From: an uncultured Bacteroidales bacterium
GTDB lineage: Bacteria; Bacteroidota; Bacteroidia; Bacteroidales; UBA932
Length of the DNA: 64,000 bases
Assembly: GCA_946187865.1 (NCBI GenBank)
Contig: CAMHST010000005.1
Span: forward strand, 1 to 64,000
Direction: 5' to 3'
Shown here: positions 31,339 through 40,991 of the stretch, in pieces
Numbering within the stretch: position 1 is the first letter of the stretch
Layout of the letters: the number at the start of each line of letters is the position of its first letter
Made by a program: the position numbers and the translations under genes
The notes under the pieces: generated by a model
The model's input: only the letters and a program-made list of their open reading frames with translations
Databases searched by the model: none
Told to the model about the DNA's origin: nothing

Positions 31339-33075
31339 ATGGGCATTTCGGACCGAAAATGGACAGTGAAACCGGCTGCGGATCCGGAGAAAGCGGCGCA
31401 GTTGGCTACGGAACTCGGCATAGACCGGGTTCTTGCTAATTTGTTGGTCCAGAGAGGAGTAGAGACATTCGAGCAGGCCAGAAGCTTCTTCCGCCCCCGC
31501 CTGGAAGACCTCCACGACCCCTTCCTTATGGCCGACATGGACAAAGCCGTGGAGCGCGTCCATCAAGCTATTGTCAAAGGGGAGAAAATCCTGGTTTACG
31601 GAGATTACGATGTGGACGGGACCACCGCCGTGGCCCTGGTGTACTCGTTCATCCGCCGGTTCACCCACCTGGTAGATTTTTACATCCCGGACCGCTACGA
31701 CGAAGGTTACGGCCTGTCTTACAAGGGTTTGGACTGGGCTTCTGACAACGGCGTCCAGTTGGTGATCACCCTGGACTGCGGCATCAAGGCCATCGACAAG
31801 GTGGAGTATGCTCGCGGAAAGGGCATCGAGGTCATCATCTGCGACCATCACCTGCCGGAAAACGAACTTCCGGCTGCCGTGGCCGTCCTGGACCCCAAGC
31901 GGGAAGACTGCCATTATCCCTTCGACGATTTGTGCGGCTGCGGCGTCGGCTTCAAGCTGGCCCAGGGATACGTCAAAAAGTACGACCTGGATCCGGAACT
32001 GCTTTCTCCGCTGCTGGATTTGCAGGTCGTGTCCATCGCGTCGGACCTGGTGTCCATGACCGGAGAGAACCGCATCCTGGCCCATTTCGGCCTCAAGCGC
32101 CTGAACGAGAATCCCCGGAAAGGACTGCTGGCCATGATCAATCTGGCCAAGCTGGAGCCCGGGCACATCAATATCGACGATATCGTCTTCAAGATCGGCC
32201 CGCGTATCAATGCCGCCGGCCGGATGGAAAGCGGGCGGATGGCCGTGGAGCTGCTCACGGCAACCGACGACCAAACCGCCTTCCGGATCGGGGAACAGAT
32301 CAACGACAGCAACAACGAGCGCAAATCCATCGACCGGGAAATCACCCAGGAGGCGCTGGAAATGGTCCGCAGCGGGAATGCCCTGGAAACGGAAAATGTC
32401 ACCATCGTCTATAATCCCACCTGGAACAAGGGTGTAGTGGGCATTGTCGCATCCCGCCTGGTAGAAGCCTATTACAAGCCCACCGTCGTGCTCACCAAGA
32501 GCAACGGCTTTGTAACCGGAAGCGCCCGCAGCGTGCAGGGATTCGACCTTTACGCGTCCATCGAAAGCTGCGCAGACCTGCTGGAGAACTTCGGAGGTCA
32601 TGTGTACGCGGCCGGGCTCACCATGAAGGAGGAGAACCTGGAAGAGTTCTGCCGCCGGATGAACCGCTTTGTTTCGGGGAATATCACCCGGGAAGAACTC
32701 ACGCCCGTCGTGGAGATAGACGGTTATCTGGACTTCTCCCAGATAACGCCCAAATTTACCCGTATCCTCAAGCAGTTCCAGCCCTTCGGCCCTGGAAACA
32801 GCAATCCGGTCTTCCTCACAGAGGACGTCTATGACGCCGGTAATGGCCGCAAGGTGGGCGCCGGCGGCGTGCACCTGAAACTGGACCTGATGCAGGAAAG
32901 CCAGCCCTATCGCCAGATTGCCGCCATCGGCTTTAACATGGCCGACTATTACGACTACATCAAGGCCGGCAACCCGATCGACATCTGCTATTCCATCGTG
33001 GAAAACTTCTACCGCGGTTCCTCTACCATCCAGCTCCGCCTCAAAGACATCCGCGAGCGGGAAGACCTGATCTAA
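31339..33075 (+). CDS. recJ: Single-stranded-DNA-specific exonuclease RecJ
   Basis: VYGDYDVDGTTAVAL, CDHHLPENELP, GPRINAAGRM. Confidence 0.96.
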   Translation: MGISDRKWTVKPAADPEKAAQLATELGIDRVLANLLVQRGVETFEQARSFFRPRLEDLHDPFLMADMDKAVERVHQAIVKGEKILVYGDYDVDGTTAVALVYSFIRRFTHLVDFYIPDRYDEGYGLSYKGLDWASDNGVQLVITLDCGIKAIDKVEYARGKGIEVIICDHHLPENELPAAVAVLDPKREDCHYPFDDLCGCGVGFKLAQGYVKKYDLDPELLSPLLDLQVVSIASDLVSMTGENRILAHFGLKRLNENPRKGLLAMINLAKLEPGHINIDDIVFKIGPRINAAGRMESGRMAVELLTATDDQTAFRIGEQINDSNNERKSIDREITQEALEMVRSGNALETENVTIVYNPTWNKGVVGIVASRLVEAYYKPTVVLTKSNGFVTGSARSVQGFDLYASIESCADLLENFGGHVYAAGLTMKEENLEEFCRRMNRFVSGNITREELTPVVEIDGYLDFSQITPKFTRILKQFQPFGPGNSNPVFLTEDVYDAGNGRKVGAGGVHLKLDLMQESQPYRQIAAIGFNMADYYDYIKAGNPIDICYSIVENFYRGSSTIQLRLKDIREREDLI

Positions 33076-33114
33076 GCGCGCTCTCTTCCGCCTCCCGTTC
33101 TAACGTCAACCCTA

Positions 33115-33195
33115 TAACGCATTTTCGGCATTTTTCGCGTAACAACCTGTACCGGGGGTACACGGTGTTACGCGAAAATGGTCAAAAATGCGTAA
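33115..33195 (-). repeat. 81-bp dyad-symmetric intergenic element, copy 2 (inverted relative to copy 1)
   Basis: Reverse complement aligns gap-free with 30637-30717 at about 72/81 positions (hand count), centred on 33155. Confidence 0.85.
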
Positions 33196-33243
33196 TGAGG
33201 CGGCCTTGGTGCAAGGAACCGCGAAAGGCCACGAAACGGGGGG

Positions 33244-36021
33244 CTAGAACAGGGTGGGTTCCCAGTCCGAGAAATCTACCGCCCCGTTGTCGTCCGGGTT
33301 TTGGCCGTCCGACGGGTCCTGGGGCTTGAGCAAGGCCGACGACTGGCCGGTTTGCTCGATGGGCGTTCCGGCGCCGGGCGTCTCTTCCGGGAAATCATCT
33401 TCGATATCCACATCCATGGGCTCCGGTTCCGGGGCGGGTTCTGCGTCGTCTTCCGGTTTATGGAGCGGCTCTCCGAATTCGACGGTTTTGAGGTCGTACG
33501 GGGAGCACTTCTTGCCCTTGGCCGTGAGTCCTTTCTTGGCGATGAATTCCTCTGCGTCAAGTGTTTCCGGTTCCCGATGCTCGAACTTTCCGCCGAAGGT
33601 CATGACCACCTGAGGGTGCAGGTCGGAGGAAATGTCCACCAGTTTGGAGCCCCGGGCGTCGGAGATGAACAGCAGCGGGGAGTTGTTGCTTTCGGTGAAG
33701 CTGAAGCGCTTCACATAGAAGGCTTTGGCCGCGTTGTCCCAGTACAGGACCGTGTACACCCGGCCGGGATCGAATTTTTCTATCCGCACGACATCGCCCT
33801 GGTACTTGTTCACCAGGTCGTAGGTGGTGGTGTAATAGGAGCCGTCGGCAAAGATGGCCAGCACGCGGTCTTGTCCGGAGAATTTGCCCAGGTGCGTGCC
33901 GCGGCCGTCTTCGTTCAGGCGCTGGATATCAGGGTCGTACCAGATGTCTTTCCCCTCCAGGGTGGTGATGCCTTTGGATTTAAGTTGGATACGGGCGATG
34001 GGGTTTTTGGTGACCAGGTTGCCGCGCGACGCTTTCCCCTTGATGGCGAGGGCGGCGAAATCCCATTCCAGCTGGGATTTCTTGAGCCCTTTCTTGGGGC
34101 GCAGGCTGATCCGAACCGTCTCTGCCTCTCCGTTGTGGTTCACCGTGAACCAGAGAATCTTGGAGCCCTCCGCCCCGGTGGTGATGTCGTAATCCTTATC
34201 CCGGGTAATGGAGGTGATGGCGAAGCGTTTGGCATAATAGGCCGGGCCTTTCCCTTCCCGGTAAATCACGTTGTAAATGGTGCGCTCGTCTCCCCGGTTG
34301 AAAACACCGGCGTAAAGGAGGTCTTTCCCGAAGAAGGCTTTGTCGCTTACCTTGGTCACCCGGTATTTGCCGTCCCGGCCGATGACGATGATCTCGCTCA
34401 GGTCCGAGCATTCGCTGACAAACTCGCCGCCGTCGTCCCGCTTGAGGCCGATTCCCACAAAGCCCTCTGCCAGGTTGGCGTAGAGCTTGGCGTTGTTGGA
34501 GACCACTTTGGTAACCGTAATGTTTTCCAGCGAGGAGATTTCCGTGAGCCGGGGCCAGGCCTTTCCGTATTTTTTCTTCAGGCCCTGGAACCACTCGATG
34601 GTGACATCTGTCATGCGGGAAAGCTTGTCCCGGATGTCTTTCATCTGGTCTTCGATGGCGTAGATTTTCTCGTCCAGGGCTTTGGTGTCGAACTTGGAGA
34701 TCTTCCGCACCGGTTTCTCTACCAGCTTCAGGATATCCTCCATGGTGATGGGCCTGTGCAGCAGGTCCTGGTACTGGAGCATCTGGCTCAGGACGTCCTG
34801 CAGCTGCTCTTCCCAGCTGAGCTGGTTCTGTTCCAGCACCTTATAAATGCGGTTCTCGAAGAAGATGCGCTCCAGGGAGCTGTAGTGCCAGTCGTCTTCC
34901 AGTTCTCCCAGTTTCACGTTCAGCTCTGCCTCCAGGATGTCGCGGGTGTGCCAGGTGTCGTATTCCAGGATTTCGTTCACGGTAAGGAATACCGGCTTGT
35001 TTTCCCGGATGACGCAGGCATTGGGCGCGATCTTGGTCTCGCATTCGGTGAAGGCATACAGGGCGTCGATGGTTTTGTCCGGGGAGACATCGGCGGGAAG
35101 ATGGATCACAATCTCCACCTTGTCGGTGGTCATGTCTTCTATCTTCTTGATATTGATCTTCTTCTTGTCCTTTGCCTTGAGGATGCTGTCGATAATGGCG
35201 TGGGAGGTTTTCCCGTAGGGGATCTCCGTGATGGTGATGGTGGACTTGTCTACCTTGTTGATCCGGGCCCGCACCTTGACCATGCCGCCGCGCTTGCCCT
35301 GGTTGTACTTGGAACAGTCGGCGATGCCGCCGGTGGGGAAGTCCGGCAGCAGGGTGTAGGGCTGGGAGCGGAGGATGGCGATGGAGGCGTCTATGAGCTC
35401 GTTGAAGTTGTGGGGGAGGATCTTGGAGGAAAGGCCGGCGGCGATACCCTCCGTGCCCTGGGCCAGCAGCAGCGGGAAGCGGACGGGCAGTTCCGTGGGC
35501 TCCTGGTTGCGGCCGTCGTAGGAGGTCATCCAGGGGGTGACTTTGGGGTCGAAGACCACCTCTTTGGCAAATTTGGAAAGCCGGGCCTCGATGTATCGGG
35601 GGGCGGCGTTGGAGTCTCCCGTGAGAATGTTGCCCCAGTTTCCCTGGCAGTCGATCAGGAGGCCTTTCTGCCCCAGCGTGACCAGGGCGCCCAGGATAGA
35701 GGCGTCGCCGTGGGGATGGTACTGCATGGCCTGGCCCACGATGTTGGCCACCTTGGTGTAGCGGCCGTCGTCCATGGTGAACATGGTATGCAGCACGCGG
35801 CGTTGCACGGGCTTGAACCCGTCTACGATATGCGGAACGGCACGGTCCAGGATGGTATAGGAGGCGTAGTCCAGATACCAGTCCTTGAACATGCCGGAAA
35901 GCTTGTATTTCCGGCTGTCGCTGCCCAGCAGGCGGTCAAATTTCCCGGACGCAACGGCATCCTCTCCCAATTCTTCTTCGGGTTCTTCCTGATTGTCAAT
36001 TTCTTCCCAATCCTCTGCCAT
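33244..36021 (-). CDS. parC: DNA topoisomerase IV subunit A (GyrA/ParC family)
   Basis: YASYTILDRAVPHIVDGFKPVQRRVLHTMF, YHPHGDASI, active-site region NAAPRYIEARLSKFA. Confidence 0.93.
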   Translation of the reverse strand: MAEDWEEIDNQEEPEEELGEDAVASGKFDRLLGSDSRKYKLSGMFKDWYLDYASYTILDRAVPHIVDGFKPVQRRVLHTMFTMDDGRYTKVANIVGQAMQYHPHGDASILGALVTLGQKGLLIDCQGNWGNILTGDSNAAPRYIEARLSKFAKEVVFDPKVTPWMTSYDGRNQEPTELPVRFPLLLAQGTEGIAAGLSSKILPHNFNELIDASIAILRSQPYTLLPDFPTGGIADCSKYNQGKRGGMVKVRARINKVDKSTITITEIPYGKTSHAIIDSILKAKDKKKINIKKIEDMTTDKVEIVIHLPADVSPDKTIDALYAFTECETKIAPNACVIRENKPVFLTVNEILEYDTWHTRDILEAELNVKLGELEDDWHYSSLERIFFENRIYKVLEQNQLSWEEQLQDVLSQMLQYQDLLHRPITMEDILKLVEKPVRKISKFDTKALDEKIYAIEDQMKDIRDKLSRMTDVTIEWFQGLKKKYGKAWPRLTEISSLENITVTKVVSNNAKLYANLAEGFVGIGLKRDDGGEFVSECSDLSEIIVIGRDGKYRVTKVSDKAFFGKDLLYAGVFNRGDERTIYNVIYREGKGPAYYAKRFAITSITRDKDYDITTGAEGSKILWFTVNHNGEAETVRISLRPKKGLKKSQLEWDFAALAIKGKASRGNLVTKNPIARIQLKSKGITTLEGKDIWYDPDIQRLNEDGRGTHLGKFSGQDRVLAIFADGSYYTTTYDLVNKYQGDVVRIEKFDPGRVYTVLYWDNAAKAFYVKRFSFTESNNSPLLFISDARGSKLVDISSDLHPQVVMTFGGKFEHREPETLDAEEFIAKKGLTAKGKKCSPYDLKTVEFGEPLHKPEDDAEPAPEPEPMDVDIEDDFPEETPGAGTPIEQTGQSSALLKPQDPSDGQNPDDNGAVDFSDWEPTLF

Positions 36022-36035
36022 AGTGTTTTTCTCGC

Positions 36036-36917
36036 TTAAAACTCATACCCGAAGCGGCGGAGTTCCTTGCGGTTCTCGCGCCAGTCGGGGTCCACTTTCA
36101 CAAATGTACTCAAAAAAACTTTTTTCTGGAAGAAATCTTCCATGTCCAGGCGAGCCTCGGTGCCCACTTTCTTGAGCATTTTTCCGCCTTTTCCGATGAT
36201 GATCCCTTTCTGCGAATCCCGCATCACATAGATGACGGCGCTGATCTCGTAGCGGTCTTCCCCTTCGTGGAAGGCCTCGATCTCTACCTGGCAGCTGTAG
36301 GGGATTTCCTCGCTGTAGTTCAGGAAAATCTTCTCCCGCAGGATCTCGGAGGCGAAGAAACGGAGGTTCTTGTCCGTGAACTGCTCTTTGTCGAACCAGG
36401 CCGGCGCTTCCGGCAGGCGGGAAGAAACCGCCTCCAGGATGCTTTCCAGATTGAATTTCTCCTGGGCCGATGCCGGGATGATCAGGGCTTTGGGCAACTG
36501 CTCTTTCCACCACTGCATCAGTTCCACCACCTTTTCCTGGGAAGAGAGGTCGATCTTGTTGATGACCAGGATCACCGGGCACTCCAGTTTCTGGAGCTTG
36601 GCTATATAGGCGTCGTTTTTGTCGGCCTTTTCCACGGTGTCGGTCACATACAGGATGATGTCCGCGTCGCCGATGGCGGTGTCTACGAAGCTGAGCATGT
36701 TCTGCTGGAGCCGATAGCTGGGCTTCAGGATGCCCGGCGTGTCGGAGTACACGATCTGGTAGTCTTCCCCGCTCACGATGCCCATGATCCGGTGCCGGGT
36801 GGTCTGGGCCTTGGCGGTGACGATGGAAAGCTTTTCGCCCACCAGTGCATTCATGAGCGTGGATTTGCCCACGTTCGGATTGCCGATGATATTGACAAAA
36901 CCAGCCCTGTGTGCCAT
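36036..36917 (-). CDS. era: GTPase Era
   Basis: NIIGNPNVGKSTLMNAL, SDTPGIL, NKIDL, C-terminal KH region (VIYVMRDSQKGIIIGKGGKMLKKVGTEAR). Confidence 0.96.
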   Translation of the reverse strand: MAHRAGFVNIIGNPNVGKSTLMNALVGEKLSIVTAKAQTTRHRIMGIVSGEDYQIVYSDTPGILKPSYRLQQNMLSFVDTAIGDADIILYVTDTVEKADKNDAYIAKLQKLECPVILVINKIDLSSQEKVVELMQWWKEQLPKALIIPASAQEKFNLESILEAVSSRLPEAPAWFDKEQFTDKNLRFFASEILREKIFLNYSEEIPYSCQVEIEAFHEGEDRYEISAVIYVMRDSQKGIIIGKGGKMLKKVGTEARLDMEDFFQKKVFLSTFVKVDPDWRENRKELRRFGYEF

Positions 36918-38137
36918 TATACGTATGCTCCCATCTTAAGGATATTCACTTCGCCCTCCGTGAGGTAGCGCCAGTCGCTCTTTTTGAGCCCTTTCTTGGT
37001 GAGGCCGGCGAAATACACGCGGTCCAGGGCGCGGACTTCGTAGCCCAGCGACTCGAAGATGCGGCGCACGATGCGGTTTTTCCCGGAGTGGATCTCGATG
37101 CCCAGCTGACGGTGGTCGTGGGCGTCGATGTACTCCAGTTCATCGGCCGCCACCACGCCGTCGTTGAGCTCGATCCCTTCCAGGATCTTGGCCTTGTCTT
37201 CCTCCGAGAGGGGAGCGTCCAGGACTACCTGGTAAATCTTCTTTTTATTGTAGGAAGGGTGGGTGAGGTGTTCGGCCATCTCCCCGTCGTTGGTGAACAT
37301 GAGCACGCCGGTGGTGTTCTTGTCCAGGCGGCCTACCGGGAATACGCGGGTGGGGCAGCCTTTCAGCAGGTCCATCACGGTTTTCTCCGCGTGGGGGTCG
37401 CTGGCTGTGGTGACATAGCCTTTGGGCTTGTTCATCACGATATACACTTTTTCCTCGCCTTTGAGACGCTCTCCGTTGAAGCGGATGTCGTCCGTGAGCA
37501 CGTTCACTTTGGTGCCCAGCTCCGTAACCACTTCTCCGTTTACGGTGACAACGCCGCTTTGGATGAAGGTGTCGGCCTCCCTGCGGGAGCACACGCCGGA
37601 GTTCGCGATGAATTTATTCAGGCGCACAACCTCCTGGATTTCGGTTTTGACGGTGTCGTCGTCGCTGTAGCGGCCGTTCACCTGGGGCTTGCGGCGGAGC
37701 ATGGCGTTCATCCCTTCGTCGGCCTGGTTGCGCTTGGGGGCGGACTTGCCGAAAGAGGGCTTTCCATAGCCGCTGCGGTTAGCGGTGCGGCTGCCGGCGG
37801 CACCCTTGGCGCCGTAACTCTTGCGCGGACCGCCTTCAGGACGATGTCCGCCTTCTGCCGGCCGGCCTTCCCCGGAGAAACGGTGCGGCTTATAGCTGCC
37901 CTCATTCCGGAAACCGCCTTCACTGTGGCGGCCACCCTCGCCGTGGTGGTATCCGCCTTCGCTGCGATATCCGCCTTCGCTGCGGCGGCCACCCTCCGGG
38001 CGGGGGGTGTAGGCACGGCGGGCGGGACGCTCGCCGGAATCGAAACTGCGGCTGGTTGAATAATCTACTTTTTCTGCGTGGCCTTCTGCGGGCCTTCTGG
38101 TGATACGTTTTCTCGTACCTTTTTTGATGTCTTCCAT
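36917..38137 (-). CDS. rluB: RsuA/RluB-family rRNA pseudouridine synthase with disordered Gly/Arg/Glu-rich N-terminal extension
   Basis: S4 region (RLNKFIANSGVCSRREADTFIQSGVVTVNG), NKPKGYVTTASDPH, FPVGRLDKNTTGVLMFTNDGE; N-terminal GGYRSEGGYHHGEGGRHSEGG repeats. Confidence 0.9.
   Translation of the reverse strand: MEDIKKGTRKRITRRPAEGHAEKVDYSTSRSFDSGERPARRAYTPRPEGGRRSEGGYRSEGGYHHGEGGRHSEGGFRNEGSYKPHRFSGEGRPAEGGHRPEGGPRKSYGAKGAAGSRTANRSGYGKPSFGKSAPKRNQADEGMNAMLRRKPQVNGRYSDDDTVKTEIQEVVRLNKFIANSGVCSRREADTFIQSGVVTVNGEVVTELGTKVNVLTDDIRFNGERLKGEEKVYIVMNKPKGYVTTASDPHAEKTVMDLLKGCPTRVFPVGRLDKNTTGVLMFTNDGEMAEHLTHPSYNKKKIYQVVLDAPLSEEDKAKILEGIELNDGVVAADELEYIDAHDHRQLGIEIHSGKNRIVRRIFESLGYEVRALDRVYFAGLTKKGLKKSDWRYLTEGEVNILKMGAYV
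37780..38020 (-). repeat. Degenerate repeat encoding GG(Y/R/F/H)xxEGG units in the pseudouridine synthase N-terminus
   Basis: Repeated EGG(R/Y/F)(R/H)(S/N)EG units in the ORF translation. Confidence 0.65.
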
Positions 38138-38189
38138 AAAAACTTGACCCTCACGGGCTTGTTAAGAATTATACATGCGACTCACGTCG

Positions 38190-38978
38190 TTATTTGAGCT
38201 TGAATATATAGGTGATGGTGCCCAGCTGTACGGCCGGGGCATCTGCCTTCTGGTTGAAATGCGCCTTGAGCGCAGCGTTGCGGGCGGCGTTCCACAGGTT
38301 TTTATCCGTTACGGTGGTGCCCTCTACGCCGGGAATGGCGTCGGTCACCTCGCCGTACTGGTTCACCTTGATCTGGACCACTACGCGCCCTTCCGCCTGG
38401 GCCGAATAGGACGGTTTGGGAAGGGTTCCCAGCACCGTGCGTCCCTGCAGGTGGGCATTGGCGCTGCCCTCGGTCTTGCCCGTCTGGGCATTGCCGTCCG
38501 GCTGTCCGGCCTTGAAGCCTTCCGAGGCCTCGGAGGCGCTGTGCGGGGTGGTGGCGGTATTGTCCTGGGTGCTCATGCCGGGGAAGGAAGCCCGGGGATC
38601 CAGTTTGGGCTCTTCCTGCTTGGGGGTGGGCACTTCCACGTCTCCGTGCGGGTCCGGCTTGGTGGCGGGGGTGGTGTTGGGCCTGTCGCTCACCGTGGGG
38701 GATTCGGCCTGCTGGACCAGTTCCACAGGACGGGTAAGGTCTACCTGCTGGGACTGCGGCTCCCGGCCGGCCTGGGCGGGGATGGGCTTTTCGGGGACCG
38801 TCTCTTCCTCGAACTCGATTACCAGGGAAGTGCGCTCCGGCGGGGGCGGATCCAGGTAGCTGAACCCGGTGGTGAGGCAGATTACCAGGGCCAGGGCATG
38901 CACCGCCACCGTGACGGCGATACCGGTCACGTTGGCGTTCTTATCCCGCTGCTCTCTGGTTCTCTGGTAAGGCTGCAT
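38190..38978 (-). CDS. TonB-like energy transducer (TonB C-terminal domain)
   Basis: Single N-terminal TM, Pro-rich middle, C-terminal AEGRVVVQIKVNQYGEVTDAIPGVEGTTVTDKNLWNAARNAALKAHF. Confidence 0.85.
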   Translation of the reverse strand: MQPYQRTREQRDKNANVTGIAVTVAVHALALVICLTTGFSYLDPPPPERTSLVIEFEEETVPEKPIPAQAGREPQSQQVDLTRPVELVQQAESPTVSDRPNTTPATKPDPHGDVEVPTPKQEEPKLDPRASFPGMSTQDNTATTPHSASEASEGFKAGQPDGNAQTGKTEGSANAHLQGRTVLGTLPKPSYSAQAEGRVVVQIKVNQYGEVTDAIPGVEGTTVTDKNLWNAARNAALKAHFNQKADAPAVQLGTITYIFKLK

Positions 38979-38984
38979 GGCTGT

Positions 38985-39395
38985 TTATTCGGGTTGGGTG
39001 GCCAGGATCACCTTGTAGTGATTCCGCTTGGCTATATTCATAATCTGTACCACTTCTCCCACGGGGACGCTCTCGTCCGAGAAAATGGAGAAAGTGGGGT
39101 CTTCTTCCTGCGACAGCAGGCCGATCAGTTCATCTTCCACGGCCTCGTAGGAGAGGGGATCTTGGTCCCCGTTCACATGGTAGGTGTAGGTGTCGTTGCC
39201 CCAGTCCTTGATGCTTACGCTCACGGTGGCCTTGGCGTTCACCTGCCCGGTGCTCCTCGGAAGCAGGAGCTTAAGGGCGTTGGGGTTGATGAGCGTGGAG
39301 GTGACCAGGAAGAAGATCAGCAGCAGGAACACGATATCCGTCATGCTGGATACCGAGAACGTCGGGTCCACCTTGGTGTTTCGCTTGAGTGCCAT
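38985..39395 (-). CDS. exbD: ExbD/TolR-family biopolymer transport protein
   Basis: SVSSMTDIVFLLLIFFLVTSTLI; start MALKRNTKVDPTF at 39395. Confidence 0.88.
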   Translation of the reverse strand: MALKRNTKVDPTFSVSSMTDIVFLLLIFFLVTSTLINPNALKLLLPRSTGQVNAKATVSVSIKDWGNDTYTYHVNGDQDPLSYEAVEDELIGLLSQEEDPTFSIFSDESVPVGEVVQIMNIAKRNHYKVILATQPE

Positions 39396-39399
39396 AAGA

Positions 39400-40131
39400 C
39401 TATTCTTCGCCGGGTTCGTTGAGGACGATGTCGATGAATTCCAGGGTGGAGCTTTCCATCTTGTACACAAGGTTGGAAACCTTGGAGGTGAGCCAGTTGT
39501 AGCCGAAGTAGGCGATGATGCCCACGATGAGGCCGCCCACGGTGGTGAGCATGGCGGTGTAGATACCGTCGCTGAGGAGGGTGATGTCTATGTTGTTGCC
39601 GGCCTTGGACATGTTGAAGAAGGCCTGCACCATACCCATCACGGTGCCCAGGAATCCGATCATGGGAGCGCCGCCGGCGATGGTGGCCAGGATGGGGAGT
39701 CCCTTCTCCAGGCGGGCCACTTCCACGTTGCCGATATTCTCGATGGCGCTTTGGATATCTGACATGGGACGGCCCATGCGGTGGATGCCGGTCTCGATCA
39801 TGCGGGCCACCGGGTTGTCGAACTTGCGGCACAGGGTGACGGCGCTCTTGGTTTTGCCGTCATTCATGTAGTCGCGGATGTCGTTCATGAAATTGGGGTC
39901 TATCTTGGAGGCATGGTCTATCATCCACCATTTGCGGCCGATGATGTAAATGGCGAGGATGCTCAGGGCAAGCAGGACCCACATCAGCGGGCCGCCCATG
40001 GTGAACATGGAGAAAAGGCTCTCGTTCATCTGGGTGGGCTGCTGCACGGCGGGGGCGGCGGTTTCCACGGCGCTTGCGGCCTCCTGGAGGGCGGCTCCCA
40101 GCGTGTCGGACTGAAGAAGAAGGGAAATCAT
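39400..40131 (-). CDS. exbB: MotA/TolQ/ExbB proton-channel family protein
   Basis: GLPILATIAGGAPMIGFLGTVMGMVQAFFNMSKAG, TTVGGLIVGIIAYFGYNWL. Confidence 0.92.
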   Translation of the reverse strand: MISLLLQSDTLGAALQEAASAVETAAPAVQQPTQMNESLFSMFTMGGPLMWVLLALSILAIYIIGRKWWMIDHASKIDPNFMNDIRDYMNDGKTKSAVTLCRKFDNPVARMIETGIHRMGRPMSDIQSAIENIGNVEVARLEKGLPILATIAGGAPMIGFLGTVMGMVQAFFNMSKAGNNIDITLLSDGIYTAMLTTVGGLIVGIIAYFGYNWLTSKVSNLVYKMESSTLEFIDIVLNEPGEE

Positions 40132-40203
40132 ATCTTTTAAAAATTATTATTATCGGTTCAAACTGCAAAGATACAAAAAAGTGCCGATAAATACTATAAT
40201 TTA

Positions 40204-40971
40204 TTAGTAGAGGACTTGGTTCAGGAAAAGGGCGTGGCCGGGGACGGATTCTCCGGCGTCTCCCCGCGTGCCGTGGGCGATGAGTTCCGCTATCCACTCC
40301 GGGGCGTGTTTGCCCCGGCCCACCTCGATGAGCGATCCCACCGTTGCCCGGACCATGTTCCGGAGGAAGCGGTCTGCCGCAATCCGGAAATACCAGTATT
40401 CACCTTCTCCGCCCATCACCTGCAGGTGGGAGGGGACATAGGGCTTCCAGAAGGCGTCCATGACGGTGCAGACGGAGGTTTTGTTGTCGCCGCCGGTTTT
40501 CTCGAAGCAGGAGAAGTCGTGGGTGCCCAGAAGGTGGGAGCAGGCGCGGTTCATGGCCTCGAAATCCAACTCCGGATAGCCGCACTGCCACGACCAGGGG
40601 GCCACGAAAGGGTCTTTCTGCCTGTGAATGAAATAGGTGTATTCCCGACGGCGGGCGCTGAACCGGGCGTGGAAATCTTCGGCTGCGGGAGTGACGCTGT
40701 GAACCACTACCGAGCGGGGTAACATGGCATTTAATTTGTAGCATAAATCCGATTGCCCGAAGGGCAGGGGGCTGTCCGTGTCAAAGTGAGCGATATAGTT
40801 CACGGCGTTCACGGCAGTGTCTGTCCGGCCGGCGCCGGTAACCGCCACGGGGCGGCCCAGCAGGCGGGACAGGGTGGCCTCCAGGCTTGCTTGTACGGAC
40901 GGGGCGTTGGGCTGGATCTGCCAGCCGCAGAAAGCGGAGCCGTCGTATGAGAGGCAAAGAGAATAACGCAT
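40204..40971 (-). CDS. truA: tRNA pseudouridine(38-40) synthase
   Basis: YDGSAFCGWQIQPN, AGRTDTAVNAVNY, RFLRNMVRATVGSLIEVG. Confidence 0.95.
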   Translation of the reverse strand: MRYSLCLSYDGSAFCGWQIQPNAPSVQASLEATLSRLLGRPVAVTGAGRTDTAVNAVNYIAHFDTDSPLPFGQSDLCYKLNAMLPRSVVVHSVTPAAEDFHARFSARRREYTYFIHRQKDPFVAPWSWQCGYPELDFEAMNRACSHLLGTHDFSCFEKTGGDNKTSVCTVMDAFWKPYVPSHLQVMGGEGEYWYFRIAADRFLRNMVRATVGSLIEVGRGKHAPEWIAELIAHGTRGDAGESVPGHALFLNQVLY

Positions 40972-40991
40972 ATGCAAATGTAACAATTTAT

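Noticed and set aside
33301-36039. 912-aa ORF antisense to parC
   Set aside because: Parallels the parC frame; sequence is His/Val/Gly-rich and domainless. Typical shadow ORF from high-GC codon usage.
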